DNA from: Reticulitermes speratus
Lineage: Eukaryota; Arthropoda; Insecta; Blattodea; Rhinotermitidae
Length of the DNA stretch: 64,000 nt
Reading direction: 5' to 3'
Assembly: GCA_021186555.1 (NCBI GenBank)
Contig: JAJKFL010000026.1
Location: 4,603,709 to 4,667,708, forward strand
Shown here: positions 42,353 to 57,300 of the stretch, one piece after another
Layout of the letters: each line of letters starts with the position of its first letter
Numbering within the stretch: position 1 is the stretch's first letter
Made by a program: the position numbers and the translations under genes
The notes under the pieces: model-generated
What the model saw: the letters and a program-made list of their open reading frames with translations, nothing else
Told to the model about the DNA's origin: nothing
The model's database searches: none

Positions 42353-45300
42353 CTGCAACATGTCCATGTTATAACATACTGTATCAATACTGCACGAGAT
42401 ATTTTTGTCACTTATGAAGTGAAAGCAAATGTAGCAAAGTCTACTTAAACAGCAGCCTTAATGAAATGGAAATATGTTTTTTTTTTTAAGATATTTTCTG
42501 TGCTTCTAGTAACACAAACACATAATAGACACAAATGTAAGTGTAAAATTATCTGTCAGAAATGTACAACATAGAAACAGAAACTGAAAACAAGAATTTA
42601 ATGAAAAAGTCTAACATATGTTTGAGAAGGATAATTCCCATCATATATGGGAGAGTTAAGTCTAATGTTGACTCATTATTTACATAATAATTTAAATAAC
42701 TATAGAAAGAAGGAAAGAAAGAAAGAAAGAAAGAAAAATAAAGAATGAAAGAAACAGAGAAAGAAATAAAAATGAAAGCTTGTACTTCATAGTGAAGGTA
42801 TAATGTACATATGAAGGAGCAGTGGTTTCATAACACATAAGTTTATGTGTCTTATTTAATGACACTGTCAGTTTCTAACATTATATAATGGCAGTGGCAG
42901 ATGAATGAGTATGGAGCAATGGTAGAATGACACTGACAAGGATAAACCAAATTACCCAGAAGAAAAACCTGCTTCAATGCCATTTGCTGCACTACAAATG
43001 TCACATGGAACTGGCATGGGATCAAACCTGAGCTTCCACACCCCAAATAATATGAATAAATAGATGGCATGCATAATGCGTATATTTTCATGATCATGAC
43101 ATGAATTTAAGATTAAAGTACTCTGGGACCCTAAATCATATCAACTGGTAAACAGTTACAAATGTCTAGGAAGATCCTAGTGCCTCTATCTTCAGGGTCA
43201 AGCAGTTTAAGAAGAGTGACATTAGTACAGGATATACACAAAAGAATGGTGCGGTTTCAATAGTATTCACTATTGAAACCGCACCATTCTTTTGTGTATA
43301 CCCTGTATATATTTACCAGTTGACTTAGGATAACATACAAAAGACTTAAATCTTCATCAACACTGCTGTGAGAACCTCACCACACCAGTCACTTCTATTC
43401 AATATAGTCTTCTCGGGCGCACAGCCGCGTCAACTCGTTTGAATACAACGTTTCGGGGACTAGCTCCGTCCCCATCCTCAGGCAAAACTCCTCAGGATGG
43501 GGACGGAGCTAGTCCCCGAAACGTTGTATTCAAACGAGTTGACATGGCTGTGCACCCGAGAAGACTATATTGAATCATGTCGCAGCGAAAGTTTTAAAAC
43601 TTATATCAGTCATTTCTATGCTGAGTGCACCACTGATATTTCCGTTCCGTCAACATGACAATTGTCAGGAACATATCCTCACCTTGAGAGAGAACATCCA
43701 GACACCAAGTGGCATGCCAGGGTAATCCTTATGGCAACAGCACAGTAGCAGCAGCCCCATGATACCGGACAGCAACAACTAAAATATAGTGAAAGGAATT
43801 GGCTGTACAAGGGACCAGAGGCATAGTTCCATATATTCTTAACCGTGGTAATAGATGGAGATCAGTACGAAATTCTGTCTCGTATCAGCCTTTATCAGTG
43901 ACTGCAATTTTGTGTGTGAGGTGTGCGTGTAAACCTTCATGCCTGAAATATTAATTTTTTTTTATGTTCCTCTTACTGCAGTAACACTTTGTTGAAATCA
44001 CTCACTGAAATGTAATGAAAACTAAATTGACCAGCTGTATATTAGCTGTCATAGTTGCCATAGTTTGAACATCAGAGTAAGAATAATCCCTGCCGACATA
44101 CATATATTATTTCTTTACCTTCAAAATGAAATGTGTGTTGAAGACAGTAATTTCTTACATTACTTCCTTTCTGTTGTATGTGTAGCAAAACAGACCCACT
44201 AATTAAAACAGAAGGATTAAGTAAAGACAAGGATCTTTAAAACTGTCACTGATAAAAGAGTACCGTATATTCTCGAATCTAATGCGCATCCGAATCTAAT
44301 ACGCACCCAGTTTTTGGCGACTTCTTAAACGAAAAAAAGTTAGTTCGCGATTCTAATCCGCACCTTTCCTTCAACCACCCCTTGCCCACGGGGCGACTGA
44401 TTGAATAATATTGGATGTTACCAATGCGTTAAAATCCGACGCTACGCCTGTGGCCGATGAGTCATACCGATAGAGGCGGGGCCTTTCTCAACAGACGTGC
44501 GCAATCTCGTCTGAAGCCAGCTGAGCTTTAGTTGTTGAAACGTGGGAGGTGCTTGTTCCAATTTGTCGTGTACCGTAGTTATGGAAGAGGGACACCTGAA
44601 ATCTAAACGACTCTCATATACGGCGAAGTTCAAACGTGAAGTTATTCGGTGCGCAGAGGAGAATGGGAACCGCAAAGCCGCTGCAATTTTTGGAGTTAAT
44701 GTAAGCAACGTTCGACTATGGCGGAAACACAAGGCAGCGATCAGCGGGTGTGAGGCGTCACGAAGGAAATTCACTGGATCCAATTATTATATTATTATTA
44801 TAATAAATAATAAAATAATAGATTATTGTATTGTATTGTTCTTACGGCACGTACAGCAGCTCAATCATTTTTCCTAAATCCAGCTCTAGACCGCGAATCT
44901 AATTCGCACGCGAATCTAATACGCATCTGATTTTTTAGCCCTCTAAAACTGTAAAAAGGGTGCGCATTAGATTCGAGAATATACGGTAATTCTTTCTTGC
45001 GCAGCAAATACTGCTACCAGTGTGCAGGGCTATTTTTTGGCAGTACACAAAGGTACAATCTGCCAGCATGTTTTTCATGAACTTGCAAATATGCTTCATA
45101 AAAAATAAGGGAAAGCATGAAACAAGTTTAAACTTCATTTCACACAAGGTGTCTAATTTTCATTAATTTCAGGTACATTATCAACATTTTTCTTGAAGAT
45201 CTTACACATCACCGGCCTCCACAGCTCCACCTTCTTCCCGTCTACAAAAATTAATCTCCAGTCACTGTTATTTATTTGCGTTAAGCTGCATTGTTCATTT

Positions 45301-48300
45301 TATTTCCCACTGAATGAAACCTTTAAAACAAAGTACTACTAACTGGCAAGCCGCTCCAGTACGGGATATCTCGGACACGGAGATTGGGAGCCCATACAAG
45401 CAGCCATACTGCAAGCGATGTCACTGCTATTCCCAACAGCACTTGCAAAGCTGCTAGTGCCGTAGCCAGGCGGTGATGGCGCAGCACCGGAGGGTGGTAC
45501 TTCCGGGACACTGCGGGCATACAATCAGAATAAACATGGAAACCAACCAATAGCTTGGTAAAGCTTCTTCCTTTGCACTTCAGATGTGGTTCACAGAGTA
45601 ATAGCCTGACATGGAGCCCCAAGGTTCATCGCCATGATGATAAAAGTAAACCAAACTACAATTTACTCTCAACCAGCTCACTTCCTTACAAATTATTTCT
45701 CTATGAGCCATCTGAATATGTCCTTCCACCTATGCCTAAGACTCCAAATTAGTTATTTTCAGGGGTGTCAAACCCATGGGCTGCATACAGGCAGCCAGTT
45801 TGCTTACACTGATCTTATTCCAGTTACAGAATGTGGCCCAGTTCTTTGTTGAAGAATATTTTAATTTAAATTATTTTCCATCATGGGCCTTAAGGCTCAC
45901 AATTGTTTGGTATCCCTGGAGGTTAATGTACAACATAAGTCAGTGGAGAGGTAACAATGCAATAGTTCTAAATTCAATAATTAAGGTGAAATTTGATTCT
46001 TTTATAAAAAGTGTGAACTACTCTTCATGGTGAGTTTAATTTTAATGAAAGTACTTACCCTCTATATTGCTTAAAATTATATGTGGCCCATCCTAAATTT
46101 CAAAATTTTCCATTGGGCCAGTCAGACCCTTGGTGTACTGCTTTGGTTTTCCAACAAAAATGTAGGCACTTCTTGTTTGCTCTGTGGCTATCATATGTTC
46201 TGTTCAGATGATCTTCCTAAGCTCATACTCCCCTCTTGACCATTGATATAACCCACATGACAAAACACATTTCTTTCAAAATCGGCACATTATTTAGCAA
46301 GGCCCTACACACTAAAGTAATGAGCTATACATTGGGAAAGTGCTGTTCAATTACCTGTAAGGAACCTGCTAAACCACAGAGACTTTGGGATGACCATAGA
46401 GATTTTGTCTCTCAATAAAATGAGGTGAAATTGACCATGACGAGGTCCGAGTTTCTCTCTGCGGTATTTTTGAAGATGCAAATATTCTGGGATGTGACAC
46501 TCTGTCGTTAGACTACTAGTTCCCGTCGTTTTGAAGAATCGTAGTGCTTTCAACTTCAGAGTCCAGCAGCCCAAGAAAACGGGACGATCCTCAGTGCCGA
46601 CGAGAGATGGTAGAAGCCGGTACGAATTACCGGACGCGGCAGTCCGGAAGGGGGCCGGGACCCGACTATGTTGCATACGTTTTTGTCTTTCTCGGTAGTA
46701 TCATGTGTAATTAGGTAGTGATTTATGGTGTTGACAGCAACTGCGGCCAGCGGCCATCTTTCCTACGATACTCTCTGTTTTGTTTCCTTACTTTTCCCCT
46801 TTTGGTCCGTCCTTGCTGTGGGGCCCGACAATTTTTTTTTTCACCGGGGTCCGAACCCGCTCTCGGCGGCTCTGACGATCCTCCGAAACGTCGGAAACTA
46901 CTCGCCCAACAATACAGCGTCACATCTCAGAAGACTTACATCAAAACCACTTACCCCACAACGTGCCTGACTTCTGTATTTGTGACAAAACTGGTTCGAA
47001 TCTTAACAAAGATACCAACTATTTTGGTGAGATGGTATTCGTCCCAGGCGAATGCCAGAAAGAGTACTCTGAAATGAACTAGATACTGCTTCATTGCTTC
47101 CTTCTTGTTACCAGATTGTACTAGTACCTCTTTTAACTTTAAGTCAAGTAAAAGTTGAGCTACGTTACACATTTTCATCAGCGAACGCCTTGAAATATTT
47201 CGCGCGCCACTAAGAATTTCGCGAACTGCGCCTTTTGGATACGAACTTCTTTATCCATAGCGTTTGGTTGCAGGACTACCTTGCACCTGGATTCGTGAAA
47301 ATAATTCTGCTACAAGTTTCGCAGTATGTGACATCATGTTAAAGTCAGTTAAGACAAAATGTATGGGCAACGTATCGTAAAGTGATTTTATTTAGTAAAC
47401 GGTCAGATGAATTCAAAACCGTCAAAAACGAATGTAACAACCCTCTTCCTTATCCGAACACACATTTCCTTCAGGTGTGCGCGCGCAGTCAGTCGACTTC
47501 CTGTCACAGTTAACGTCTTACATAACAATGCTGCAAACCTCGGCATGACATAACGCGCAGAGAAAGTAATTTCACTTATTCCAGTTAACAAGACACTGCT
47601 GTTTGCGGAGAGTCTCTGTATCAATATCACGCTAACCAGCTTCGTCTTTTTTTTGTCTCTTTACCCCGGTTTCAATCTTAGACTGCTTTATTGAAAGTTG
47701 AGGCTGTTCATATGTCTCGAACACCATTATATCGGCATGCGAAGCTGAGTTTTATCACAAAGTATTTCTCTATACCCCACACCTTGGCAACAGATAGAAG
47801 TATACGGTCACCATGCCCTAGCCGCTTTACCCTAGAGGCACCACTGAATAGGAACTGTGGCCCTGAACTGATGGAGCCATAGTAGCACATGAGAAATTCC
47901 TGTTGCTGCCAAGAATTTAATAAAGTTGTCCAGGCCCCCCGTAGTGTAGAATTTTTGTGAATCTATTCACACAAGCGGATACTTAGATGGAGAATCAGAC
48001 CATCCTACGGCCGGTAGCTAACCATCGCAGGACAGAACACACAAATAAGAAAAAATGTCAATGACCGGATCGGTCCCAATGAAGAGCGATGCCAGTTGTC
48101 AGATAAAACGACGTCCTAGTGAAAGGCAAACTGACGATTTTGAACGGCGAAGGTACGAATCAACATTCGACTCAAGTAATTACGGTTTCTCTCGATCCAG
48201 TCTTTCGGTAAAGTGGGTCGAATGGTCAAAAAGGTCGAATTCCACCGGCAGAGCTGGACTGTGCAAAGAATTAATGAGTATAAGAAAAAAAAATGGAACA

Positions 48301-51300
48301 ATCAAAATGTTTCCCGTTTATGGTCACAGCCAGTTCATGCAGCAATACGCACGCGCTCCAACGTACAGCTATTTCCGTGACACATACCGTTATTCGCGAC
48401 GAAGAGCAGCCATGCCGGGACTATCCACTTATGGACGGCCTCAATGCGGATATACAAATCCAAAATTGAACGCTTTGTCAAACAGTAACCACTAAGTCAC
48501 ACACAACCGTCTATGACGTAAAATAAATGTAAAATATTATTTTTTTCCGGATAGGACCCCCCCCCCCCCCAACCCCCTCGTTGTATTCTACAGATTTTAT
48601 TCCCTTAGAGGAGCCTGTAAAAGGTAAGTTGTCCCTGTCCACGCCATGAAGCCATACAGGGAACAACAGAGGTGTAGCTCCAGACATTCTTAACCTCGGT
48701 ACTAGTTGGAGGTGAGTAGTCAACTTCACGCCCCGGCTGCTTTACCCCAAGAAGGCACCCCCCGTACCAATTCAATAGGAGGCTGATGGGAGGGGGGGGG
48801 CAGAGCCCTTGTGTATGTTTTGGAGAAGAGAAAAATCTATTGCCCTTGCGAAGATTCGAACCCCGGGATGTCCCGGAGGAGATTATTACATGTAAAAACA
48901 TAATTTTTATATTTTCTATTCCAGTTTTACATTTTTATTTAAATTCCTCGACGTGTTTTTGGTATGTCAATGACACGTGATAAAGGCCAGTGCTTACGGT
49001 CTAACCCTGCCGTCACCTGTACAATAATAAACAGTTACGGTGATCGAAGACATTTCCATATAATTACACGGGTGTTTGTTCTAGTGTGGGGGCTTCCAAG
49101 TGCCTTCTTCGACATTTCCAATTCTGCCGCGAAATTTACGACGGTATCTTGTAAACCCATATCTACTATTCACACAGCCCATCGACAATGCAGAAATATT
49201 GTTAGTCATTGTTTCACTAGCATATTTTCATGAAATCAGTAGACTACTCTTTCAGTCGTGGGCCGCGATAGCTCAGTCGGTATAGCGACTCGCTACGGGC
49301 TGGACGGTTCGGGATCGAATCCCGGTGGAGGCGAGATTTTCCGCACCCGCCCAGGCCGGTCCTGGGTCCCACCCAGCCTCCTGTACAATGGGTACCGGGT
49401 CATTCCCGGGGGTAAAGCGGCCGAGGCGTTGACCACCCACCCCCCTCTAGTGCCGAGGTTAAAGAAAGAGTAAAGCTATACCTCTACTCCCCCTCTGTGC
49501 CTTCATGGCCTGTTCTAGGGAGAGCTTTACCTTTACCTTAATCTTTCAGTCGTAATTGTATTAAGTTCATGTCTTCTGAGATGTTACGATGTGTTGTTGG
49601 GTAAACATTTCCTGACGTTTCGAACAATCGTAGTGCCCTCATCTTCAGGGTCAAGCAGTCATCTATTCTTGGAATTGTTTGACCCTGAAGATAAAGGCAA
49701 TACAATCCTTCGAAAGGTTAGTAAATCTTTACCAGTTGATACGACGTCACAACCCAAAATACCCGCGGTAAGAACCGTCGCAAAAAAAAAAAATTTGCTG
49801 TTCACAACATCATAGAAGAGCAGCTAAGAAAGCATGACCTTTTCTAAATCTCACGTAGCCGATTTCCAGTGCGCGTGCGCGAGGCCGCCCAGATGTGCGA
49901 CAGTAGAGCTACATGAAGAAGTTAAGAGCGAGAAGTGACACTGTCCAAATCTCAAGCAGCAGACTTCAAGTGCACTCACGTACGTCACGTATATTAATTA
50001 CTACAGCGCCGTCTTTAAATGCTATGCGAAGTTCAAAATTGTTCCAAAGTATTCCGTGACAAAGTACATTTACACATTACGTTGCATAAAAGGATAAATT
50101 AATTTTCTTATGTTTAGTTAAATGTAAGACTACACAATAGCCGATCCCAGTGGCCGCGCGGTCTAAGGCGTCGGTCTACGGCCGCTCGCTTACTGGCATT
50201 GTGGGTTCGAATCCCGCCAGAGGCATGGATGTCTGTCTCTTGTGAGTGCTGTGTGTTGTCAGGTAGAGGTCTCTGTGTCGGGCTGATCACTCGTCCAGAG
50301 GAGTCCTACCGAGTGTGATGTGTCTGAGTGTGATCGTGAAGTTCGAAAAATGAGGCGGCCTAGGCCCCCAAGGGGCTGTCGAGCCATTGGGGAAAAAAAA
50401 AAGACTACACAATATAGGAAAATGTTCACCTATAGGCTGGATACCAGAAATTGATACAAATTTATGCCAGGATTACATAAATTAGGAGAAGAATAATGTA
50501 AAAAACATTTAAAATTTCCCCTGTGCCTAAGCACCACAACACAAGGTTTTGTATCCCCCTGTACGTGAAGAAACTTGGCTGTAAAGCAAGCTTCTTCCAG
50601 CTCCATCACGCTCACAGTATCACCATCACCACCACAACCCCTGTACCCCTGCACCCCTGCCTACACCATTAATCATTTTGAAGACGCCGATGAGTCAACC
50701 TCAAATGTCCCCTCGCTTTCCGAAATGCAGCACTGCCTGCCTAATATCAAAATGCGTTCATTTAACGTGAAAACATTCTTTGTGCTTGAATTTTATGCAA
50801 CTTGTATAAAGCAGAAATACATAACTCCGCCTCAGGGTTGAGTTATAGTCTTCGTAATTGTCTTCTACATCATAAAACAACAAGGTAGGCATCATGCTAC
50901 ATACAAGTCAATATTTACTTGACTGACACCTATATATACTAAACCAACTGCCAATAACAAGCTAATGTTACAAGATACATCTTAAAAACATATAGCTTGA
51001 TTTTATGTTTTTACTACGAAAATATTGACGAACCTTATTTAAGGATTTTATAATCTGTGTTTTGTATATTTAAATACAGAAATTGTAAATAACTGTAATA
51101 TATAAATGATAATGAAACTTGACTACATGTGATATATACATAATAGCAGACATAAACAGTGGATGTAAAGTAAATGTACATTACGAGCCCCCTGAAGATG
51201 ACCTTGTAAAGGCCGAAACATGTGTAGGGGTTAAAGAATAAAAAGTGAAAATATAGAGCATTTCGTTGGTGTGTAATTTGTGAGTTGATCAATCACGTTC

Positions 51301-54300
51301 ATCTAGTGCCGAGGTTAAGAATGAGTGGAGCTACACTTCCACTCCCCCCCTCCATACCTTCATGGCGTGGACAGGGACAGCTTTACCTTTACAAGGGCCG
51401 CTGATGTAATTTTGTGTCCACGTTTTATGACCTCCAATAAAGCGACAAGTACAACAGTGACCTCAGACGCTTTATGAACTCCAATAAAGCGACAAGTACA
51501 ACAGTGACCTCAGAAGCTTTATGAACTCCAATAAAGCGACAAGTACAACAGTGACCTCAGACGCTTTATGAACTCCAATAAAGCGACAAGTACAACAGTG
51601 ACCTCAGACGCTTTATGAACTCCAATAAAGCGACAAGTACAACAGTGACCTCAGACGCTTCATGAACTCCAATAAAGCGACAAGTACAACAGTGACCTCA
51701 GATGCTTTATGAACTCCAATAAAGCGACAAGTACAACAGTGACCTCAGACGCTTTATGAACTCCAATAAAGCGACAAGTACAACAGTGACCTCAGACGCT
51801 TTATGAACTCCAATAAAGCGACAAGTACAACAGTGACCTCAGACGCTTTATGAACTCCAATAAAGCGACAAGTACAACAGTGACCTCAGACGCTTTATGA
51901 ACTCCAATAAAGCGACAAGTACAACAGTGACCTCAGACGCTTTATGAACTCCAATAAAGCGACAAGTACAACAGTGACCTCAGACGCTTTATGAACTCCA
52001 ATAAAGCGACAAGTACAACAGTGACCTCAGACGCTTTATGAACTCCAATAAAGCGACAAGTACAACAGTGACCTCAGACGTTTTATGACCTCCAATAAAG
52101 CGACAAGTACAACAGTGACCTCAGACGCTTTATGAACTCCAATAAAGCGACAAGTACAACAGTGACCTCAGACGCTTTATGAACTCCAATAAAGCGACAA
52201 GTACAACAGTGACCTCAGACGCTTTATGAACTCCAATAAAGCGACAAGTACAACAGTGACCTCAGACGCTTTATGAACTCCAATAAAGCGACAAGTACAA
52301 CAGTGACCTCAGACGCTTTATGAACTCCAATAAAGCGACAAGTACAACAGTGACCTCAGACGTTTTATGACCTCCAATAAAGCGACAAGTACAACAGTGA
52401 CCTCAGACGCTTTATGAACTCCAATAAAGCGACAAGTACAACAGTGACCTCAGACGCTTTATGAACTCCAATAAAGCGACAAGTACAACAGTGACCTCAG
52501 ACGCTTTATGAACTCCAATAAAGCGACAAGTACAACAGTGACCTCAGACGCTTTATGAACTCCAATAAAGCGACAAGTACAACAGTGACCTCAGACGCTT
52601 TATGAACTCCAATAAAGCGACAAGTACAACAGTGACCTCAGACGCTTTATGAACTCCAATAAAGCGACAAGTACAACAGTGACCTCAGACGCCTTATGAA
52701 CTCCAATAAAGCGACAAGTACAACAGTGACCTCAGACGCTTTATGAACTCCAATAAAGCGACAAGTACAACAGTGACCTCAGACGCTTTATGAACTCCAA
52801 TAAAGCGACAAGTACAACAGTGACCTCAGACGCTTTATGAACTCCAATAAAGCGACAAGTACAACAGTGACCTCAGACGCTTTATGAACTCCAATAAAGC
52901 GACAAGTACAACAGTGACCTCAGACGCTTTATGAACTCCAATAAAGCGACAAGTACAACAGTGACCTCAGACGCTTTATGAACTCCAATAAAGCGACAAG
53001 TACAACAGTGACCTCAGACGCTTTATGAACTCCAATAAAGCGACAAGTACAACAGTGACCTCAGACGCTTCATGAACTCCAATAAAGCGACAAGTACAAC
53101 AGTGACCTCAGACGCTTTATGAACTCCAATAAAGCGACAAGTACAACAGTGACCTCAGACGCTTTATGACCTCCAATAAAGCGACAAGTACAACAGTGAC
53201 CTCAGACGCAAGCTTCATCGTTCCGCTCTGCATCTACCCCGCTGAGGCACAAGCAATTGCCTGGGGGAGGCGCACGGAGGGTTTGGGCGCTCTGTGTAAA
53301 TAACAGAAGGACAAGACGGCTATTTTTACTTCTCCAAATCGTGCATTGCCATCACAGTTCCGTCTCTAACCAAGCAACATAAAACATCCCGGGAAAACAT
53401 AATTACCGCGTCCTTTAAACCGGAACGGGACTCTGCTATCCATGTCGTTGTTCGTGAAGTGAGTGCGAAGTCAGTCTGTCTGTCAGTCTGTCTGTCTGTC
53501 TGTCCACCTGCATGTTTCATCTCCAAAAGTACATTCACTGATATACAGTACAGTGGAACCCGGTTATAACGACATCGGTTTATGTGACACCTCGTCTATA
53601 ACGTCAGACATTCTGTGGTACCAATTAATTCCTCACTGTTAACCATAACATTATACTGCTCGGTTATAACAACACTCGTTTATAACGACATAAAAGCTTC
53701 AGTCCTTTTCATGACGTTATAACTGAGTTACGTTGTAGACTCTATATATATACATATATATATATATATACAGTCGAACCCGGTTATAACGACATCGGTT
53801 CATAAGACACCTCATCTATAACGTCACATATTCTGTGGTACCAATTAATTCCTCAATGTTAACCATAACATTATACTCCTCGGTTATAACAACACTCGTT
53901 TATAACGACACAAAGCATTCAGTTCCTTTCATGACGTTATAACCGAGTTCGACTCTATATCAAACATACTACTGGGTAATCAACAATAAAACTACATCCC
54001 TTACAAAGTCAGTAAAAGGCGGCCTACATAACATCAGTCCAACGAGGGATTCGAGAGCTCGTGTGCAAATTTACCTTACGCAACACTACGAACATATCTT
54101 AAATACAGAATAAAATAAGGAATGACTTAACATCCAGAAAGCCCCCCACCCCCCCCCCCCCAACTTCTAATATAATTCAGATTATCGCAAAATCACAGAA
54201 CTTCCCCCTCGAGGCCAAACAGCAACATGTCACAGTCTTCACTGCCACGCAGAAGTAACACACTTTGATTTTAACTCTTAACTGTTCAATTTTGAGCCAA

Positions 54301-57300
54301 TCTTTCTATTTATTTTTGTGACACGTGTATCTGCTCAAAGGAAGTTTAATGAATTAGGCTTATTTTATTTTACAAAACACCTAAAGTTTATATCTCAACT
54401 ATATATTCCAAGTGGAAAATGGTTTAATGTCGTTCACATAATAATTTATATTCGGTAATTTAATCTCGCGTGAGTATATCTTTTTTTGTACTTAAGTCGA
54501 AACATGTAGCATTACAGTTATATAACAACATACAACATAAAACTTAGGTGTGACTGACGGCCTTCACCCCTTCACTTTGTATATCTTCATCGATTATGCA
54601 CATCTCTCCTAAAAAAATAAAATTTACTGATAACAAGAAACATACAACCCACCGATACCTGTAAAATATAATTAATTGTTTTTCAGAATATATTTTAACT
54701 ACATAATTTAAAAAAAACCCATGTCTCCATGTACAGCAATATCGCCTTTAGTTCTGTTGTTTCTGAACTTAAAAGGAAACAAATGTCCGCAAAAGCATTG
54801 CTTTTTGGAAGGTTAACAGTCGGTCACAGCAGGCTTTCTGACTTGACCACTGAACCGATACCTTGTGACGGCTGTTGCCCATAGATCACGTGATCATGTC
54901 TCGTGCAGAACGTCCTCAGAACCAGCCACACGTTCTGTCCTACTTTGTCCAACGTTACCAAATGGACAGGGGCAGACAACCCAAGCAACACAAAACATTT
55001 TTTGTTACTCGTACCGTGCATATTCTTACAATTAATACATCAACCAAATTGTCCACTTAGTAAAGTACATCCAGAAGTATAAAACTCCTACATGTTTCGG
55101 CACCGAGGTGCCATCATCAGGGAATTATTTAGAACAAAGGAGTAACAAGACCAGCACGCTTATGTAGGTGTGTTGGACCTATATTCCTTTGTATCGAACG
55201 CCCCCCTGAAGATAACACCTCGGTGTTGAAACATGTAGCAGTCTTTAATATAGTTTACAAATATATTTTATCCAGTAATTGAGTTGTGTTGTTATAATTA
55301 TTGTAACAAGGTGCAGGCTATGACTAATATAAAAATCATCTGTCACTTTACAATGTGCCTCCTACATGTTTCGGCCTTAGCATGGCTATCATCAGGCAGA
55401 CCTCCAACAAACGAATACGACCATGCACGCAGGAGGCGCAGTGCAAAGTGAAAAATGATCGTTTGTTGTTAATTATGCAATTGTTGGATTAAACGCTGTA
55501 CAATCGGTGTATTGCAGGAACATGAAAACATTAAAATCCGCTCATAAATTTTCCTAAATTCCAAAAGCAATACACTGTGTGGGCAGAACGTAGAACTTGT
55601 GAATGTTAAACATGGTGGTACATATAGTAACCACTGGGCTTTAGAGGGTTAACACATGCCATAACACCTTCAGAACACTAATCTTTTGGAGTATCCTTTC
55701 CGAATTATAACAACTGATGTAATTCTGTAAATGTAACGAAATCTAACGATGCGTGCTGTTCATCTAGCTCTTTCTAAAGAGCCCGCCAGAGTAGGTTTTC
55801 CCTCTTCCCTTTCCACCTGAAGACGGAGGCAGATCCATTCTCCGAATCGTTCTGGGCTTTTAGCCTGAGATGGTGGAATACATCCGAAATATCAGTCGTT
55901 TCTATTAAAATGTTTAAGTCTTCTACTTTGACCCCTCCATAGGGAACGTAAATGAATATATCAATTTATCGATTGTTCAACCACAGAAACGTTCTAGTGA
56001 GGTTCTCTGACCCGAAGTATGGCAACTCTGGAGGAGGGATCCACGCATTTATGCATTCCAACGTGTGACAGAGCCGGGCCTTTCACATTCCCAGGGCAAA
56101 GAATGCAGCAGGCACTGCCGAGGGAATACCAAATGGCCCTTCCTTCCTGTAGGGGGACATTTGACATTTTATGAACTTACAGGATCTCACGGAGGCCTTG
56201 TCGAAGATTCAAGTTTTATTGGATGTGACATCACTGTTCTTGGACAGCCTGGCCGTGAAGATAAAGGCACTACGCTCCTCCGAAACGTCTGTAACTATTT
56301 GCCAGTTAACACGGCGTAACATCACAGAAGACTCGGAATCTCCAACACATAGCTTTTGTCTTTACAAGGGCCAAAAGGCTCCGGAAAGAAAATTACGCAT
56401 TTCAAAAATTTTTAAACGTGTATGAAATATTTGCAATGTCTGTGAACACAGCGTGCGGATGTTGGGCAAAAACTGCATTGGCTTTAGTTGCGATCGTTCA
56501 TTGGTGGTTTGTTTAATGACGTCGGTATCTCGAACTGTAGTGTCGAGCGGTGGGATGATGATTGGTGAGGATGTGGCTAGCAGCGGTCGCGTGTTATGAC
56601 GGAATTTCCCTATGAAACTGAGAAAAACCACAAAGGACCGCAGTGAGGATGGTAAGAGCCCTGGCTTAGATTCGAACCTGGTATCTCCCGACTATGACAG
56701 ATTTTTTTTTTCACACAACAAAAACAGAATATGAAGTTTTTCAAAACTAATGAATACAATTTTTCACACTGTTGACACCGTGCATCTTCGTCATATTAAA
56801 TTAAGTTACAGACCAACTGATGAACACTAAAACCACTTTTTTAAGTAGCTTTATTATTAAAATTGTTAAAAATTGTACCCCTACACGTGTTTCGATCCTA
56901 GGATCATCGTCAGGGGGGTTTATTGCTAAAAGCTACAGTCACTTCAACACATGATTTAAAATATTCTATCTGCACTTTGAAACATAAGTTAAAATCTTGT
57001 CAAAAGATTCGCTAAAAGTTGTAAAATTATAAAAGCACTGTAGATGGTAGATTGTGGAACTGCTGGCGTGTGGGATCGTGGTATTAAAAACATTTCATAT
57101 GGTAAGTCATTCATATGCATTAAATAGAAAATCAATAATGATTACTGTTAGCAACCAATATATTTACAAATTCTATATTACTTACAAAATCGTTTATTTT
57201 ACAGCTTTTAATACCACACGCCAGCAGTTCCACAATCTACCATCTACAGTGCTTTTATAATTTTACAACTTTTAACGAATCTTTTTACAAGATTTTAACT

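Noticed and set aside
42080..42448. 122-codon plus-strand frame, Cys/His-rich
   Set aside because: It is the antisense shadow of sarcospan-like exon 4, which has splice and membrane-segment support.
49261..49335. A functional tRNA gene
   Set aside because: A and B boxes are present, but they head a longer repeated body with tail and target duplication, seen in many copies. It is a SINE. The same holds for 50140, 41560, 57811, 11427 and 25637.
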